DNA of 37,081 bases, taken from Archaeoglobaceae archaeon (GTDB taxonomy: Archaea > Halobacteriota > Archaeoglobi > Archaeoglobales > Archaeoglobaceae). The stretch covers positions 1 through 37,081 of the forward strand of contig JALSOQ010000018.1 in assembly GCA_026986375.1 (NCBI GenBank). Reading direction: 5' to 3'. Shown here in pieces: positions 7,348 through 15,146 of this stretch; the stretch's first letter is position 1, and the number at the start of each line of letters is the position of its first letter. Under the pieces are notes generated by a model that was not told the DNA's origin, searched no databases, and worked only from the letters and a program-made list of their open reading frames with translations. The position numbers were made by a program, and so were the translations under genes.

Positions 7348-10071
7348 ATGCTGGAAGAGGAGTATTTGGACATCACGTTTCTCAAGGAAAACGGTTTCGT
7401 CAGAAAGAAATGTCCTATTTGCGGTAAGCACTTCTGGACGGCAGACGAGAGCAGAGAGGTCTGCGGGGACCCCCCCTGCGGAGAATACGAGTTCATAGGA
7501 AATCCGATCTTCAAGCGGAAGTTCACGCTGGATGAGATGAGGGAATTCTACCTTAGCTTCTTCGAGAAGAGGGGGCACGAGAGGATAGAAAGGTATCCCG
7601 TGGTTGCGAGGTGGAGGGACGACATATACCTTACCATCGCATCGATAGCGGATTTCCAGCCGTTCGTAACATCAGGAGTGGCTCCTCCTCCGGCAAATCC
7701 CCTCACAATTTCCCAGCCGTGCATAAGGCTCGACGACTTGGATTCCGTCGGAAGGACGGGGAGACACCTCACCCTCTTCGAGATGATGGCACACCACGCC
7801 TTCAATTACCCGAATAAGCATATATACTGGAAAAACGAAACGGTTCGGTTCTGCACCGAGCTTCTGAGTGAGCTGGGGGTTCCGAAGGAAAGGATAGTTT
7901 ACAAGGAGGAGCCTTGGGTCGGCGGAGGGAACGCCGGGCCGTGCTTGGAGGCGATAGTCGGAGGAATAGAGCTTGCAACTCTCGTCTTCATGAACCTCGT
8001 GGAAGACGAAAACGGGGATATCGAGCTTAAAGGTTTGAAGTTCAGGAAGATGGAGAACTACATCGTCGATACCGGATACGGGTTGGAGAGGTTCGTCTGG
8101 GCGAGTCAGGGAACTCCAACGGTTTACGACGCTATATTTCCGAACGTGGTGGAAGCTATACTCGAAAACTCGAACGCTCCGGAGATGGACGAGAAAGCCA
8201 GAGATATCATCGCAGAAAGCTCGAAGTTGGCGGGAGTAATGGGAGAACTGAGGGGCGAGAAGCTTTTGGAGATGCGTAAAAAGGTTGCGGACAAGTTGGG
8301 AATAAGCTTGGAGGAGCTCGAAAGAGTCGTAGTGCCGATGGAGAAGGTTTACGCTTTGGCGGATCACACGAGATGCATACTCTTCATGCTCGGAGACGGC
8401 TTGGTTCCTTCGAATGCCGGAGCGGGATACTTGGCGAGGTTGATGATAAGAAGGAGCTTAAGGCTCGCGGAGGAGTTACAGCTCAGCTTAACTCTTTTCG
8501 ACCTCGTGGAGATGCACAGGAGGAATCTGAAAGTTTTCGAGTTCGACGTTCCGATGGAGATAATTCAGGAGATCCTGGAGCTTGAGGAGGACAGATACAG
8601 GAAGACGATATCCAAGGGAGTCAAGCTCGTGGAAAGGGTGATCCAGAAAAAGAAGAAGATAGGAAAGAGCGACCTCGTGGAGTTCTACGATTCCCACGGA
8701 ATCCCACCGGAGCTCGTAGTTAAGATTGCGGAAGAGAGGGGCGTTGAGGTGGAGATGCCGAAAGACTTCTACGCCGAGCTCGCGAGCAGACATGCCAGAG
8801 CGGAGAGGAGAAAGAGGGAGAAGAGGCTTAAGGGGGACTATCTAAAAACGGAGAAGTTATACTACGACAACCCCAAGCTCTTCGAATTCGAGGCGAGAGT
8901 CGTCGGGGTTGAGGGGAACTTCGTAATCCTCGACAGGACGGCATTCTATCCGGAAAGTGGAGGTCAGGATTACGATACCGGATATTTAATAGTGAACGGT
9001 GAGAAAGTGGAAGTTAAGGCGGTTTTTGAGGAGGATGGAGTGGTTCTGCACGAAGTAGCGAATCCGGAAAGGTTCAGGGTTGGGATGAAAGTTAGGGGCG
9101 TGATAGACTCCGAAAGGAGGTTAAGACACACGAGACACCACTCCGCGACCCACATACTGCTGAACGTTCTGAGAAAGAAGTTAGGAGCTCACGTGTGGCA
9201 GGCCGGAGCTAAGAAGGAGTTCTCGAAGGCGAGGCTCGACGTGACCCACTACAAGAGGCCGAGCGAGAAGGAAGTTAGGGAGATAGAGAGGTTGGTGAAC
9301 GCCGAAGTTCTGGCGAACAAGCCCGTAAGCTGGGAGTGGATGGACAGAATAGAGGCGGAAAGGAGATACGGGTTCAGGCTTTATCAGGGAGGAGTTCCGC
9401 CAGGGAAGGAGATAAGGATAGTCAGGGTTGGAGATGACGTTCAGGCTTGTGGAGGAACCCACTGCAGTTCTACTGGGGAGATTGGACTGGTCAAGATAAC
9501 GAAGGTCGAATCGATTCAGGATGGAGTGATAAGGTTCGAGTTCTGTGCCGGGGAAGCGGCTCTCGACTACATAACACAGCAGGAAAACCTGCTGAGGAGG
9601 GCGAGCGAAATACTAAGGATAGAACCGGCTAAGCTTCCTCAGACGGTTGAGAGGTTCTTCGAGGAGTGGAAGGAGAGGGGCAAGGAGATAGAGAGGCTTA
9701 AGGAGGAAATCGCCAAGCTTAAAGCCGAAAATCTAATGTCCAAAGCCGAGGAGTTCGACTCGATAAAGGTCGTCGCCGAAATTCTAAACGTTGACATGAG
9801 GGAAATGATAAAGATAGCGGAAGCTCTGGCCGATAAGGGATGCGTGGGCTGTCTGATGAGTTCTGAGGGAAAGGTTAGGGTCGTTACGTTCAGCGGAGTT
9901 GAAGGGATAGACGCGAGGGATCTGATGAGGGAGATAGGGAGGCGCATAAAGGGGAGCGGGGGTGGAAGGAAGAAAATAGCTCAGGGAGCGGGACAGATTC
10001 CTCTAAGTAGAGATGAGCTTATGAATGCGATTTTCGAGTTCTTGGCGAGACATGAAGGCGGTCGAGCTTGA
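7348..10071 (+). CDS. alaS: alanyl-tRNA synthetase, archaeal type
   Basis: AlaRS charges tRNA-Ala. The 907-residue protein has the archaeal N-terminal zinc-type extension (CPICGKHFWT ... CGDPPCG), the class II core (RWRDDIYLTIASIADFQP and ETVRFCTELL), a tRNA-recognition helical domain, an editing domain with HTRHHSATHIL and CGGTHCSSTGEIG as the zinc-binding sites that clear mischarged Ser/Gly, and a C-terminal coiled coil followed by a glycine-rich C-Ala domain (GSGGGRKKIAQGAGQ). Length and order are normal for archaea. ATG 7348 was preferred to the TTG at 7345. Its 3' end overlaps ccmA by 20 bp in another frame. Confidence 0.98.
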   Translation: MLEEEYLDITFLKENGFVRKKCPICGKHFWTADESREVCGDPPCGEYEFIGNPIFKRKFTLDEMREFYLSFFEKRGHERIERYPVVARWRDDIYLTIASIADFQPFVTSGVAPPPANPLTISQPCIRLDDLDSVGRTGRHLTLFEMMAHHAFNYPNKHIYWKNETVRFCTELLSELGVPKERIVYKEEPWVGGGNAGPCLEAIVGGIELATLVFMNLVEDENGDIELKGLKFRKMENYIVDTGYGLERFVWASQGTPTVYDAIFPNVVEAILENSNAPEMDEKARDIIAESSKLAGVMGELRGEKLLEMRKKVADKLGISLEELERVVVPMEKVYALADHTRCILFMLGDGLVPSNAGAGYLARLMIRRSLRLAEELQLSLTLFDLVEMHRRNLKVFEFDVPMEIIQEILELEEDRYRKTISKGVKLVERVIQKKKKIGKSDLVEFYDSHGIPPELVVKIAEERGVEVEMPKDFYAELASRHARAERRKREKRLKGDYLKTEKLYYDNPKLFEFEARVVGVEGNFVILDRTAFYPESGGQDYDTGYLIVNGEKVEVKAVFEEDGVVLHEVANPERFRVGMKVRGVIDSERRLRHTRHHSATHILLNVLRKKLGAHVWQAGAKKEFSKARLDVTHYKRPSEKEVREIERLVNAEVLANKPVSWEWMDRIEAERRYGFRLYQGGVPPGKEIRIVRVGDDVQACGGTHCSSTGEIGLVKITKVESIQDGVIRFEFCAGEAALDYITQQENLLRRASEILRIEPAKLPQTVERFFEEWKERGKEIERLKEEIAKLKAENLMSKAEEFDSIKVVAEILNVDMREMIKIAEALADKGCVGCLMSSEGKVRVVTFSGVEGIDARDLMREIGRRIKGSGGGRKKIAQGAGQIPLSRDELMNAIFEFLARHEGGRA

Positions 10072-10738
10072 GAACGTTGTGAAGAGGTTCGGAAACATCG
10101 TGGCACTTAGGGGAATCACACTAACGGTCGAGGAGGGGGAATCGATCGCCCTTCTCGGCCCGAACGGGGCTGGGAAGACCACGGTGGTCAAGCTGATAGC
10201 CGGTCTCCTAAAACCCAGCAGAGGAACGGTGAGGGTTTTTGGGGAGGTTCCGTGGAAGAACTACGGGGTCAGGAAAAGGATAGGAGTGGTCTCCCACAAC
10301 ACCTTTTTATACGAAGATCTGACCGCATACGAAAACCTCCTTTTCTACTGCAGGCTTTACGATGCCGAAGAGGGGAGGATAGACGAGTTGCTCGAATTCT
10401 TCGGTTTGAAGGGTAGAAAGCACGATTTGGTAAGGGGATTTTCGAGGGGCATGAAGCAGAGGCTTTCGATAGCGAGGGCGCTTCTGCACGACCCTCCCCT
10501 TTTAATTTTGGACGAACCCACGACCGGACTGGACATCGAGGGGAGAAGGGAGTTGCTCGAACTTCTGACGGAGGTGGGAGAGGAGAAGACTGTGATCTTC
10601 ACGACGCACGACGTTAGAGAGGTGGAAGGGATATGTGGGAGGGTCGCGATAATCAAGGACGGCAGAGTGGTTTACTGCGGGGTGGTGGAGGAGGATCTTG
10701 AGGAGCTCTACATGAGGGCGATTTATGAAGGCGCTTGA
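10052..10738 (+). CDS. ccmA: ABC transporter ATPase, probable haem exporter subunit CcmA
   Basis: A 228-residue ATPase taken from ATG 10052 (MKAVELENVVKRFG), inside the alaS end. Walker A GPNGAGKT is at 36-43, the signature is the variant FSRGMKQRLSIARALL, and Walker B LLILDEPTTGLD and the switch His (TTHD) follow. By itself it would only be an ABC-2/CcmA-type ATPase; the call rests on the next gene, a CcmB family permease that overlaps it by 14 bp. CcmAB uses ATP to release haem-loaded CcmE during cytochrome c maturation. No ccmC, ccmE or ccmF is in the window. Confidence 0.85.
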   Translation: MKAVELENVVKRFGNIVALRGITLTVEEGESIALLGPNGAGKTTVVKLIAGLLKPSRGTVRVFGEVPWKNYGVRKRIGVVSHNTFLYEDLTAYENLLFYCRLYDAEEGRIDELLEFFGLKGRKHDLVRGFSRGMKQRLSIARALLHDPPLLILDEPTTGLDIEGRRELLELLTEVGEEKTVIFTTHDVREVEGICGRVAIIKDGRVVYCGVVEEDLEELYMRAIYEGA

Positions 10739-11378
10739 GGTTGCAAAGAAGGATCTCCGGATAGAGTTCAGGACTAAGGGGACGCTAAATCTGATGATTC
10801 TCTTCGCCTTGGTAACCTCGATGATGTTTTCGGTATCGATTCCGATGAGCGTCGCGGAAAGAGTTGCTCCATCCCTGATGTGGCTCGTGTTTCTATTCGT
10901 CGGGATGCTCGGATACGGTAGGGCGTTTCTGAGGGAGGCGGAAACTGGAACGCTCGAAGGGCTTAAAATGGCTCCGATTTCGCCAGTAAGCGTTCTGGTC
11001 GGGAAAGTCCTCTACAACATCGTCCTAATGCTTCTGATGGAGGCGATAGTTCTGCCGATATTCGTCGGACTCTTCGATCTGAGCGTTTCGAAACCCCTCC
11101 TCATGCTCCTTTCCGTAACGTTAGGAAACGTCGGATTCGTCGTCGTAGTTTCTTCCCTATCGATTTTGGTTATAAAGTCGAAAACGAGGGAGATGCTCTT
11201 GCCGATTCTGATCTTTCCCGTCGTTTTTCCGGTAATAACCTCTACGATTGTCGCGATAAGGATGTCCATCTCTGGAGATATTTCCGGAATCGTAAGCCCT
11301 CTCTCTCTGATATGCGGGTTCGCGATTCTGATGTTCGTAGTTTCTTGCCTTACGTTCGAGCACGCTTTTACGGATTGA
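10725..11378 (+). CDS. ccmB: CcmB family haem exporter permease
   Basis: A 217-residue integral membrane protein with about six hydrophobic helices, including LNLMILFALVTSMMFSV, PSLMWLVFLFVGMLGYG, a central VLYNIVLMLLMEAIVLPIFVG, GFVVVVSSLSILV and LPILIFPVVFPVITSTIVA. The N-terminal KKDLRIEFRTKGTL and the EAETGTLEGLKMAPISP loop match the CcmB family. It is the membrane partner of the ATPase directly upstream, with start and stop overlapping by 14 bp. It implies that the host makes c-type cytochromes. A perfect inverted repeat begins at the base after its stop codon. Confidence 0.9.
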   Translation: MKALEVAKKDLRIEFRTKGTLNLMILFALVTSMMFSVSIPMSVAERVAPSLMWLVFLFVGMLGYGRAFLREAETGTLEGLKMAPISPVSVLVGKVLYNIVLMLLMEAIVLPIFVGLFDLSVSKPLLMLLSVTLGNVGFVVVVSSLSILVIKSKTREMLLPILIFPVVFPVITSTIVAIRMSISGDISGIVSPLSLICGFAILMFVVSCLTFEHAFTD

Positions 11379-11397
11379 GTAATACGAAACGTATTAC
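11379..11397. repeat. perfect 8-bp inverted repeat after ccmB
   Basis: GTAATACG, a 3-nt AAA spacer, then CGTATTAC: a perfect dyad starting directly after the ccmB stop codon. No T tract follows closely, so a regulator site is as likely as a terminator hairpin. It lies about 70 bp upstream of the next gene's start. Confidence 0.6.
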
Positions 11398-11430
11398 GAA
11401 ATGAAATACAAAAATTATCACGTAAGAAAT

Positions 11431-11440
11431 TTTTATAAAC
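11431..11440 (+). promoter_or_regulatory. TATA box of the KaiC-like gene
   Basis: TTTTATAAAC lies about 30 bp before ATG 11466. An ATGAAATACA copy at 11401-11410 and the dyad at 11379-11397 sit just upstream, where an operator could act. Confidence 0.5.
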
Positions 11441-11465
11441 ACGTTTCTCGAATGTTCGAGTTGAG

Positions 11466-12116
11466 ATGGTTGTGGTGTTCGAGGAGATAATTCCGACGTT
11501 GGAGGGTAGGTGGACGAGGTTCATCTGCGAGCAACCCTTCGTAAGGGATGCCATTCTTACGCAGGTAGTTCTGCCTCACTTTTCTGATAAGAGATCTTTT
11601 GTGGTCGTGTATTCCGAGGCGATGTTCAGGAAGTTCGCGAAGTTTTTGGAGATCTCGGTTTCAAAGTTTCCGGAACTGGAGCGTGTCTTTGAAAGGATAA
11701 ACTTCATAAAGATCGGAAAGAGGGCGGAATGTAAATTCGGAGATTTATACGCCTTCGTTGAGCAGGGAAGTCCAAACTTAGTGACCGAACTCGTTCAAAG
11801 ATTCGAAGATTTGAAGGATAACGATGTTCTGATACTGCACGAGAGCTTCGGACTCTTGCTCGAACTTTTAGATTTGAAAGATATACTCGAAATTTTCAGC
11901 GTTTTGCCGGATGACATAACTCTGTTCGGTTTCAGGGGATACGAGAGTCATGTGGATCGTGTCGTAAACGAAGTGTATGACGTGGTCGTGAGGGTCGAGC
12001 CGGACGACATGATAGACGAGACTCACTACATAGTCAGCGTCGAGGACTTTTCGGACTGTTCGAAGGAGTTCGGAAGATTTAGAGTTAAGGAAGGAAAGCT
12101 CGTCGATTTAGAATAG
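11466..12116 (+). CDS. KaiC/DUF257-like protein without Walker A, unknown function
   Basis: A 216-residue soluble protein. It has the alternating strand-helix layout of a RecA/KaiC domain but no P-loop: the region after the N-terminus reads RFICEQPFVRDAILTQVVLPHF, a helix where GKT would be expected. SFVVVYSE is the next strand, VLILHESFGLLLELL stands for Walker B, and VYDVVVRVEPDDM resembles the late KaiC strand. It shares this design with the two genes at 464-1748, so the window holds three Walker-less KaiC-like proteins. It overlaps the end of vapC on the other strand by 9 bp. The function is unknown. Confidence 0.7.
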   Translation: MVVVFEEIIPTLEGRWTRFICEQPFVRDAILTQVVLPHFSDKRSFVVVYSEAMFRKFAKFLEISVSKFPELERVFERINFIKIGKRAECKFGDLYAFVEQGSPNLVTELVQRFEDLKDNDVLILHESFGLLLELLDLKDILEIFSVLPDDITLFGFRGYESHVDRVVNEVYDVVVRVEPDDMIDETHYIVSVEDFSDCSKEFGRFRVKEGKLVDLE

Positions 12117-12524
12117 ATCCTTAACGTGGGTAACTTTTACACCGGCCTTGGATAGAATGTCGTAAACTTCATCGTCCGCCGTTACGTATATGTCTCCCGA
12201 TCTCTTGGAGAGAACGACGCACGAAGCTACGTTGAAATCTACTCCGTATTTTCTGTAAATCTTAACAGCCTCGTCGAGCATGTCTCCTTCCAGCTTAACT
12301 GCGAAGTAGCTCATGTATTCGTAAGCTAAGTGGGCGAGCTTCGATGCCGTATCTATCGGAATGTCGCTTTCGGCGAGCTTAATGCATACATCATATACTA
12401 CGAATTCGGGCACTCTAAGTCTTACGCTACCGTTCTCGAAAGCCTTCCTCAACTTGAGACACTCCTCTTCGAACTTCCCGCCCTTTAAGAGCCAGTTTAG
12501 AATTATAGAGGAGTCCACTATCAT
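12108..12524 (-). CDS. vapC: VapC-type PIN domain toxin with an altered active site
   Basis: A 138-residue PIN domain protein, the toxin half of a VapBC pair; such toxins are metal-dependent RNases. The first acid is present (MIVDSSIILNWLL, Asp4) and the last is present in YVTADDEVYDIL. The second position reads VPEFVVYDV, Asp in place of the usual Glu. The third acid, normally in a YDASY-type motif before the long helix, reads FNVASCVVLS, so Asp is replaced by Val, with an Asp two residues earlier. Activity may be reduced or the site rearranged. Its start overlaps the vapB stop by 4 bp (ATGA). Confidence 0.85.
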   Translation of the reverse strand: MIVDSSIILNWLLKGGKFEEECLKLRKAFENGSVRLRVPEFVVYDVCIKLAESDIPIDTASKLAHLAYEYMSYFAVKLEGDMLDEAVKIYRKYGVDFNVASCVVLSKRSGDIYVTADDEVYDILSKAGVKVTHVKDLF

Positions 12525-12706
12525 ACACTACTCTCCTTCAAATCTTCGATTTTGCTCCATATCATTTTCATCTTCTCCCTGCATATCTTATCCTCGATGG
12601 CCTTTCTGAGGTATTCGCTCCAATTGATGTTCAACTTGCTCATCTCGTCCTTCAACTTTTCTGGAATTCTCAAAGATATAATCACGTCCTTCTTCTCTTT
12701 ACCCAT
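12521..12706 (-). CDS. vapB: VapB-type ribbon-helix-helix antitoxin
   Basis: A 61-residue protein: an N-terminal strand DVIISLRIPEKLKDEM, then helix-turn-helix segments NINWSEYLRKAIEDKI, the pattern of a ribbon-helix-helix DNA-binding dimer, followed by a charged C-terminal tail that would wrap the toxin. It would neutralise the downstream PIN toxin and repress its own promoter. The AT-rich region upstream (12707-12810) holds repeated TACATT elements that could be its operator. Confidence 0.8.
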   Translation of the reverse strand: MGKEKKDVIISLRIPEKLKDEMSKLNINWSEYLRKAIEDKICREKMKMIWSKIEDLKESSV

Positions 12707-12739
12707 ATTTTAGGGCGGGGAAGCAGAAATATTTATAAG

Positions 12740-12810
12740 TTATGAAATACATTTTAAATATTATTTGTAATACATTAAGTATTTTATATTTATTTTACGT
12801 AATGTAAATC
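12740..12810. promoter_or_regulatory. AT-rich repeat-bearing region upstream of vapBC, possible operator
   Basis: Within this gap, TGAAATACATT (12743-12753) and TGTAATACATT (12766-12776) form a near-direct repeat 23 bp apart. TACATTA (12771-12777) is mirrored by TAATGTA (12800-12806), and AATACATTAAGTATT (about 12769-12783) is a 5-bp-arm dyad. The 10-mer ATGAAATACA at 12742-12751 recurs at 11401-11410. Repression by VapB is inference; low base complexity weakens the case. Nothing coding is seen between 12707 and 12869. Confidence 0.4.
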
Positions 12811-12869
12811 TCGAAAATAGTTTGAACCAACCCCCGAAACATTATTATATAACCGCGAGGATGGTATTC

Positions 12870-13163
12870 ATGCAAATCAGAATTTCCGATTTCGTTCTAT
12901 TTCAGAAAGACGGAAGCGAACACTACACCGGATATGCAAATTATTTTGGAATCGAAAGGCGTAGTTGCATAATAAGGAAGACGGGAAAGAGTTTCGTCGT
13001 TTTGGTTGAAGACCGTGGAAGATGGGTTCAGATAGGACTTTTCTATCCAAAGAAATCAGAAAAGGTAGTGGGAGCGAAAGTTTACGACTTAGTCGGGTTA
13101 ATATGGACCCCCGAACACACCTTCCACCTCGTCAGAGACGGAAACAGGTTCTTGGGACTATGA
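12870..13163 (+). CDS. small protein, unknown function
   Basis: A 97-residue soluble protein (MQIRISDFVLFQKDGSEHYTG onward) rich in beta-strand patterns such as SFVVLVEDRGRWVQIGLFY. I recognise no family. ATG 12870 was chosen because GAGG (12857-12860) lies nine bases before it and a TATTATATAA box lies at about 12843-12852; ATG 12861 is also possible. The last 6 bp overlap the livM stop on the other strand. Its place beside vapBC in an AT-rich patch suggests an accessory gene. Confidence 0.6.
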   Translation: MQIRISDFVLFQKDGSEHYTGYANYFGIERRSCIIRKTGKSFVVLVEDRGRWVQIGLFYPKKSEKVVGAKVYDLVGLIWTPEHTFHLVRDGNRFLGL

Positions 13164-14192
13164 CTTCTTTCTCTTTATCGGCTCAGTTACGATCGGTTTC
13201 TCCGGTATAAGTCCTTCAGGCTTGTAGAAGAGTATCAGTAGCATCAGAACTCCGAACAGAATGTATTCGAGCCACACGGCCTCTACGGGAAGGTGTAGCG
13301 CGGAGACTATGTTATCCTTGTAGAAGTCCACGAGCTCCCAGAGGGTTGCGAAGATTAAAGATCCGAGCACCACTCCCCTGTTGTTTCCTGCTCCTCCGAG
13401 CAGAATTATCAGGAACGGGAAGAAAGTCCAGAAAGTTCTTCCGTAGTTCATGAAGGAATCCGGCTGAACTCTAAGGGTGTAGAACGTCAGAAGAACTCCT
13501 GCTATTGCGGCTATTCCCGATCCCAAGGCCATAGTCTTAATTCTTATGTTCATGACGTTTCTTCCGTATGCCTTCATCACGTCCTCGTTCTCCCTCACAC
13601 CCCTCAGCAGTCTTCCGTATGGAGATTCGACTATCCTTTCGAGAACTATGTATACGACGAACGCGGTGATCAGGATTATACCGACTATTGTCTGATACCT
13701 CACAGATGCGGGAATGAATGCGAATAAGTTCGGCACCGAAACACCGTAGTAGCTACCAACTATTACAGGATTGTAGTAGCAGACCATCGTAAACGTTTCC
13801 GCTATTGCAAGCAGTGTTATTGCCAGGTAGTCCTCCTTAAGCCTCGCGCTCGGAAGTATGAACACCGCTCCGACCACCGCACCGATTATTAAGGCAAGGA
13901 TAATGTAGACTAAGAACAGCACTATTCCGTAGAGGGGGTTGCTCTTAACGAGGGTCGTCACTTCTCCGCTAACCGCGGAGCTTCCAGTAATTATGTCGCC
14001 GTGAACACCCATAGCAACCATTAGAATCCTCGTCATCAGTCCTCCCGCGACGACCGCTCCTACTATTACCGAAAGAGCCTTTCCGAAGTTGGGAATTCCG
14101 CAGTATCCGTATTCGACGTTTAAACTCAGTGAAACTATGACGTATAATCCGAACCAGAGGAGTATGTTCGTTATCAGCGACCAGATCTCCAT
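13158..14192 (-). CDS. livM: branched-chain amino acid type ABC permease LivM
   Basis: One of two permeases of a Liv-type importer. The 344-residue protein has about nine hydrophobic helices and the family motifs GYCGIPNFGKALSVIVGAVVAG near the N-terminus, EDYLAITLLAIAETF, and the cytoplasmic loop ESPYGRLLRGVRENEDVMKAYGRNV, which contacts the ATPase. ATG 14192 was chosen because AGGTGAT lies just upstream; GTG 14210 is open but would place that Shine-Dalgarno inside the gene. It overlaps livH by 19 bp. The substrate cannot be read from sequence; in this family it may be Leu/Ile/Val, urea or aromatic acids. Confidence 0.93.
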   Translation of the reverse strand: MEIWSLITNILLWFGLYVIVSLSLNVEYGYCGIPNFGKALSVIVGAVVAGGLMTRILMVAMGVHGDIITGSSAVSGEVTTLVKSNPLYGIVLFLVYIILALIIGAVVGAVFILPSARLKEDYLAITLLAIAETFTMVCYYNPVIVGSYYGVSVPNLFAFIPASVRYQTIVGIILITAFVVYIVLERIVESPYGRLLRGVRENEDVMKAYGRNVMNIRIKTMALGSGIAAIAGVLLTFYTLRVQPDSFMNYGRTFWTFFPFLIILLGGAGNNRGVVLGSLIFATLWELVDFYKDNIVSALHLPVEAVWLEYILFGVLMLLILFYKPEGLIPEKPIVTEPIKRKKS

Positions 14193-15094
14193 CTTATCAC
14201 CTTCCTCCACCTAATTCCGGCCAAACCCCTGGGAGCTACGAGAAGCGTTACGACTATTATTACGAGGGACACGACTTTACCGTAAACCAAAAGCCCCGCG
14301 TTTCCGGTTACAACGGATAGGTAATAAGTTATCAGAGATTCCGACATCCCGACTATGTATCCTCCGAGTATCGCACCGGCTATGCTACTCAACCCACCAA
14401 CTATGCTCGAAGCGAATATCGAAACTATCACGAGTTCGGCGGTGGCCGGAACTATTTCCTGCTTGAAGGGCAGAAGAACGCCAGCCATAGATGCGAGAGC
14501 CCCGGATAGAAACCATGAGAATAGCCTCGTCTTCTCCACATCTACACCCATTATCTCCGAGAGCATCGGATTTTCGACCGAAGCTCTCAGAGCTATCCCA
14601 AACTTGGTCTTGTATAGGAGAAAGAAAAGACCCAAAAGCGTAAGAACGATTACTAAAGACGATACCAGGAGTATGTCGGGAACACCGAAAACGGGCTTGA
14701 CGAGGTATGAGAACATGAACATCTCACAGGGTTGTCTCGTGATCTTACCCAAAATCCCCGCGTATATCCCTCTGAATCCCAACAAGATTAAGTCCAAAGC
14801 CAGAGTCGCTATCATCAGCGTTACTACATTCGCTCCTCTCCTTATTAGAGGCTTCAGAATTAACAGATAGGACCCCGCACCGAGCAAACCTCCCAAGACG
14901 AAGGCTATCGGAAGGGATTTGTAGGGGTGTATTCCAAAGAGTCTCAGCAACGTCAACGCGATGTAGGATCCGAAAACGGCGAAAGATCCCTGAGCGAAGT
15001 TGGGGACGGCTGTGGTCATGTATGTAAGCGTTAGCCCTAAGGCGAGCAGGGCCAGTAAGTTCGAGTATATAAGCGCTCCCTCTACTACGCCCAT
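14174..15094 (-). CDS. livH: branched-chain amino acid type ABC permease LivH
   Basis: The second permease, 306 residues, with about eight hydrophobic helices. Family motifs are TAVPNFAQGSFAVFGSYIAL near the N-terminus, the coupling loop YKTKFGIALRASVENPMLSEIMGVDVEKTR, and SIVGGLSSIAGAILGGYIVG near the C-terminus. It is the first gene of the minus-strand livHM unit, divergent from livKGF across a 52-bp gap. The region before its ATG has no Shine-Dalgarno, in line with a leaderless start. Confidence 0.94.
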   Translation of the reverse strand: MGVVEGALIYSNLLALLALGLTLTYMTTAVPNFAQGSFAVFGSYIALTLLRLFGIHPYKSLPIAFVLGGLLGAGSYLLILKPLIRRGANVVTLMIATLALDLILLGFRGIYAGILGKITRQPCEMFMFSYLVKPVFGVPDILLVSSLVIVLTLLGLFFLLYKTKFGIALRASVENPMLSEIMGVDVEKTRLFSWFLSGALASMAGVLLPFKQEIVPATAELVIVSIFASSIVGGLSSIAGAILGGYIVGMSESLITYYLSVVTGNAGLLVYGKVVSLVIIVVTLLVAPRGLAGIRWRKVIRWRSGR

Positions 15095-15117
15095 GCTGGG
15101 GAGGTGTTAAGGAAAAG

Positions 15118-15131
15118 CTTTAAAATTTTAA
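15118..15131. promoter_or_regulatory. shared AT-rich promoter between livHM and livKGF
   Basis: CTTTAAAATTTTAA is nearly symmetric and lies centred about 23 bp before livK ATG 15147 and about 30 bp before livH ATG 15094 on the other strand. A single AT-rich box may serve both halves of the importer, so that both are made together. Confidence 0.5.
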
Positions 15132-15146
15132 TGGTATCAAGCAGAT

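Noticed and set aside
7672-8367. 231-residue open frame antisense to alaS, with similar long ones at 16451-16966, 18119-18607 and 15423-15905
   Set aside because: They mirror strongly conserved genes on the other strand and show no domain or start signal of their own.
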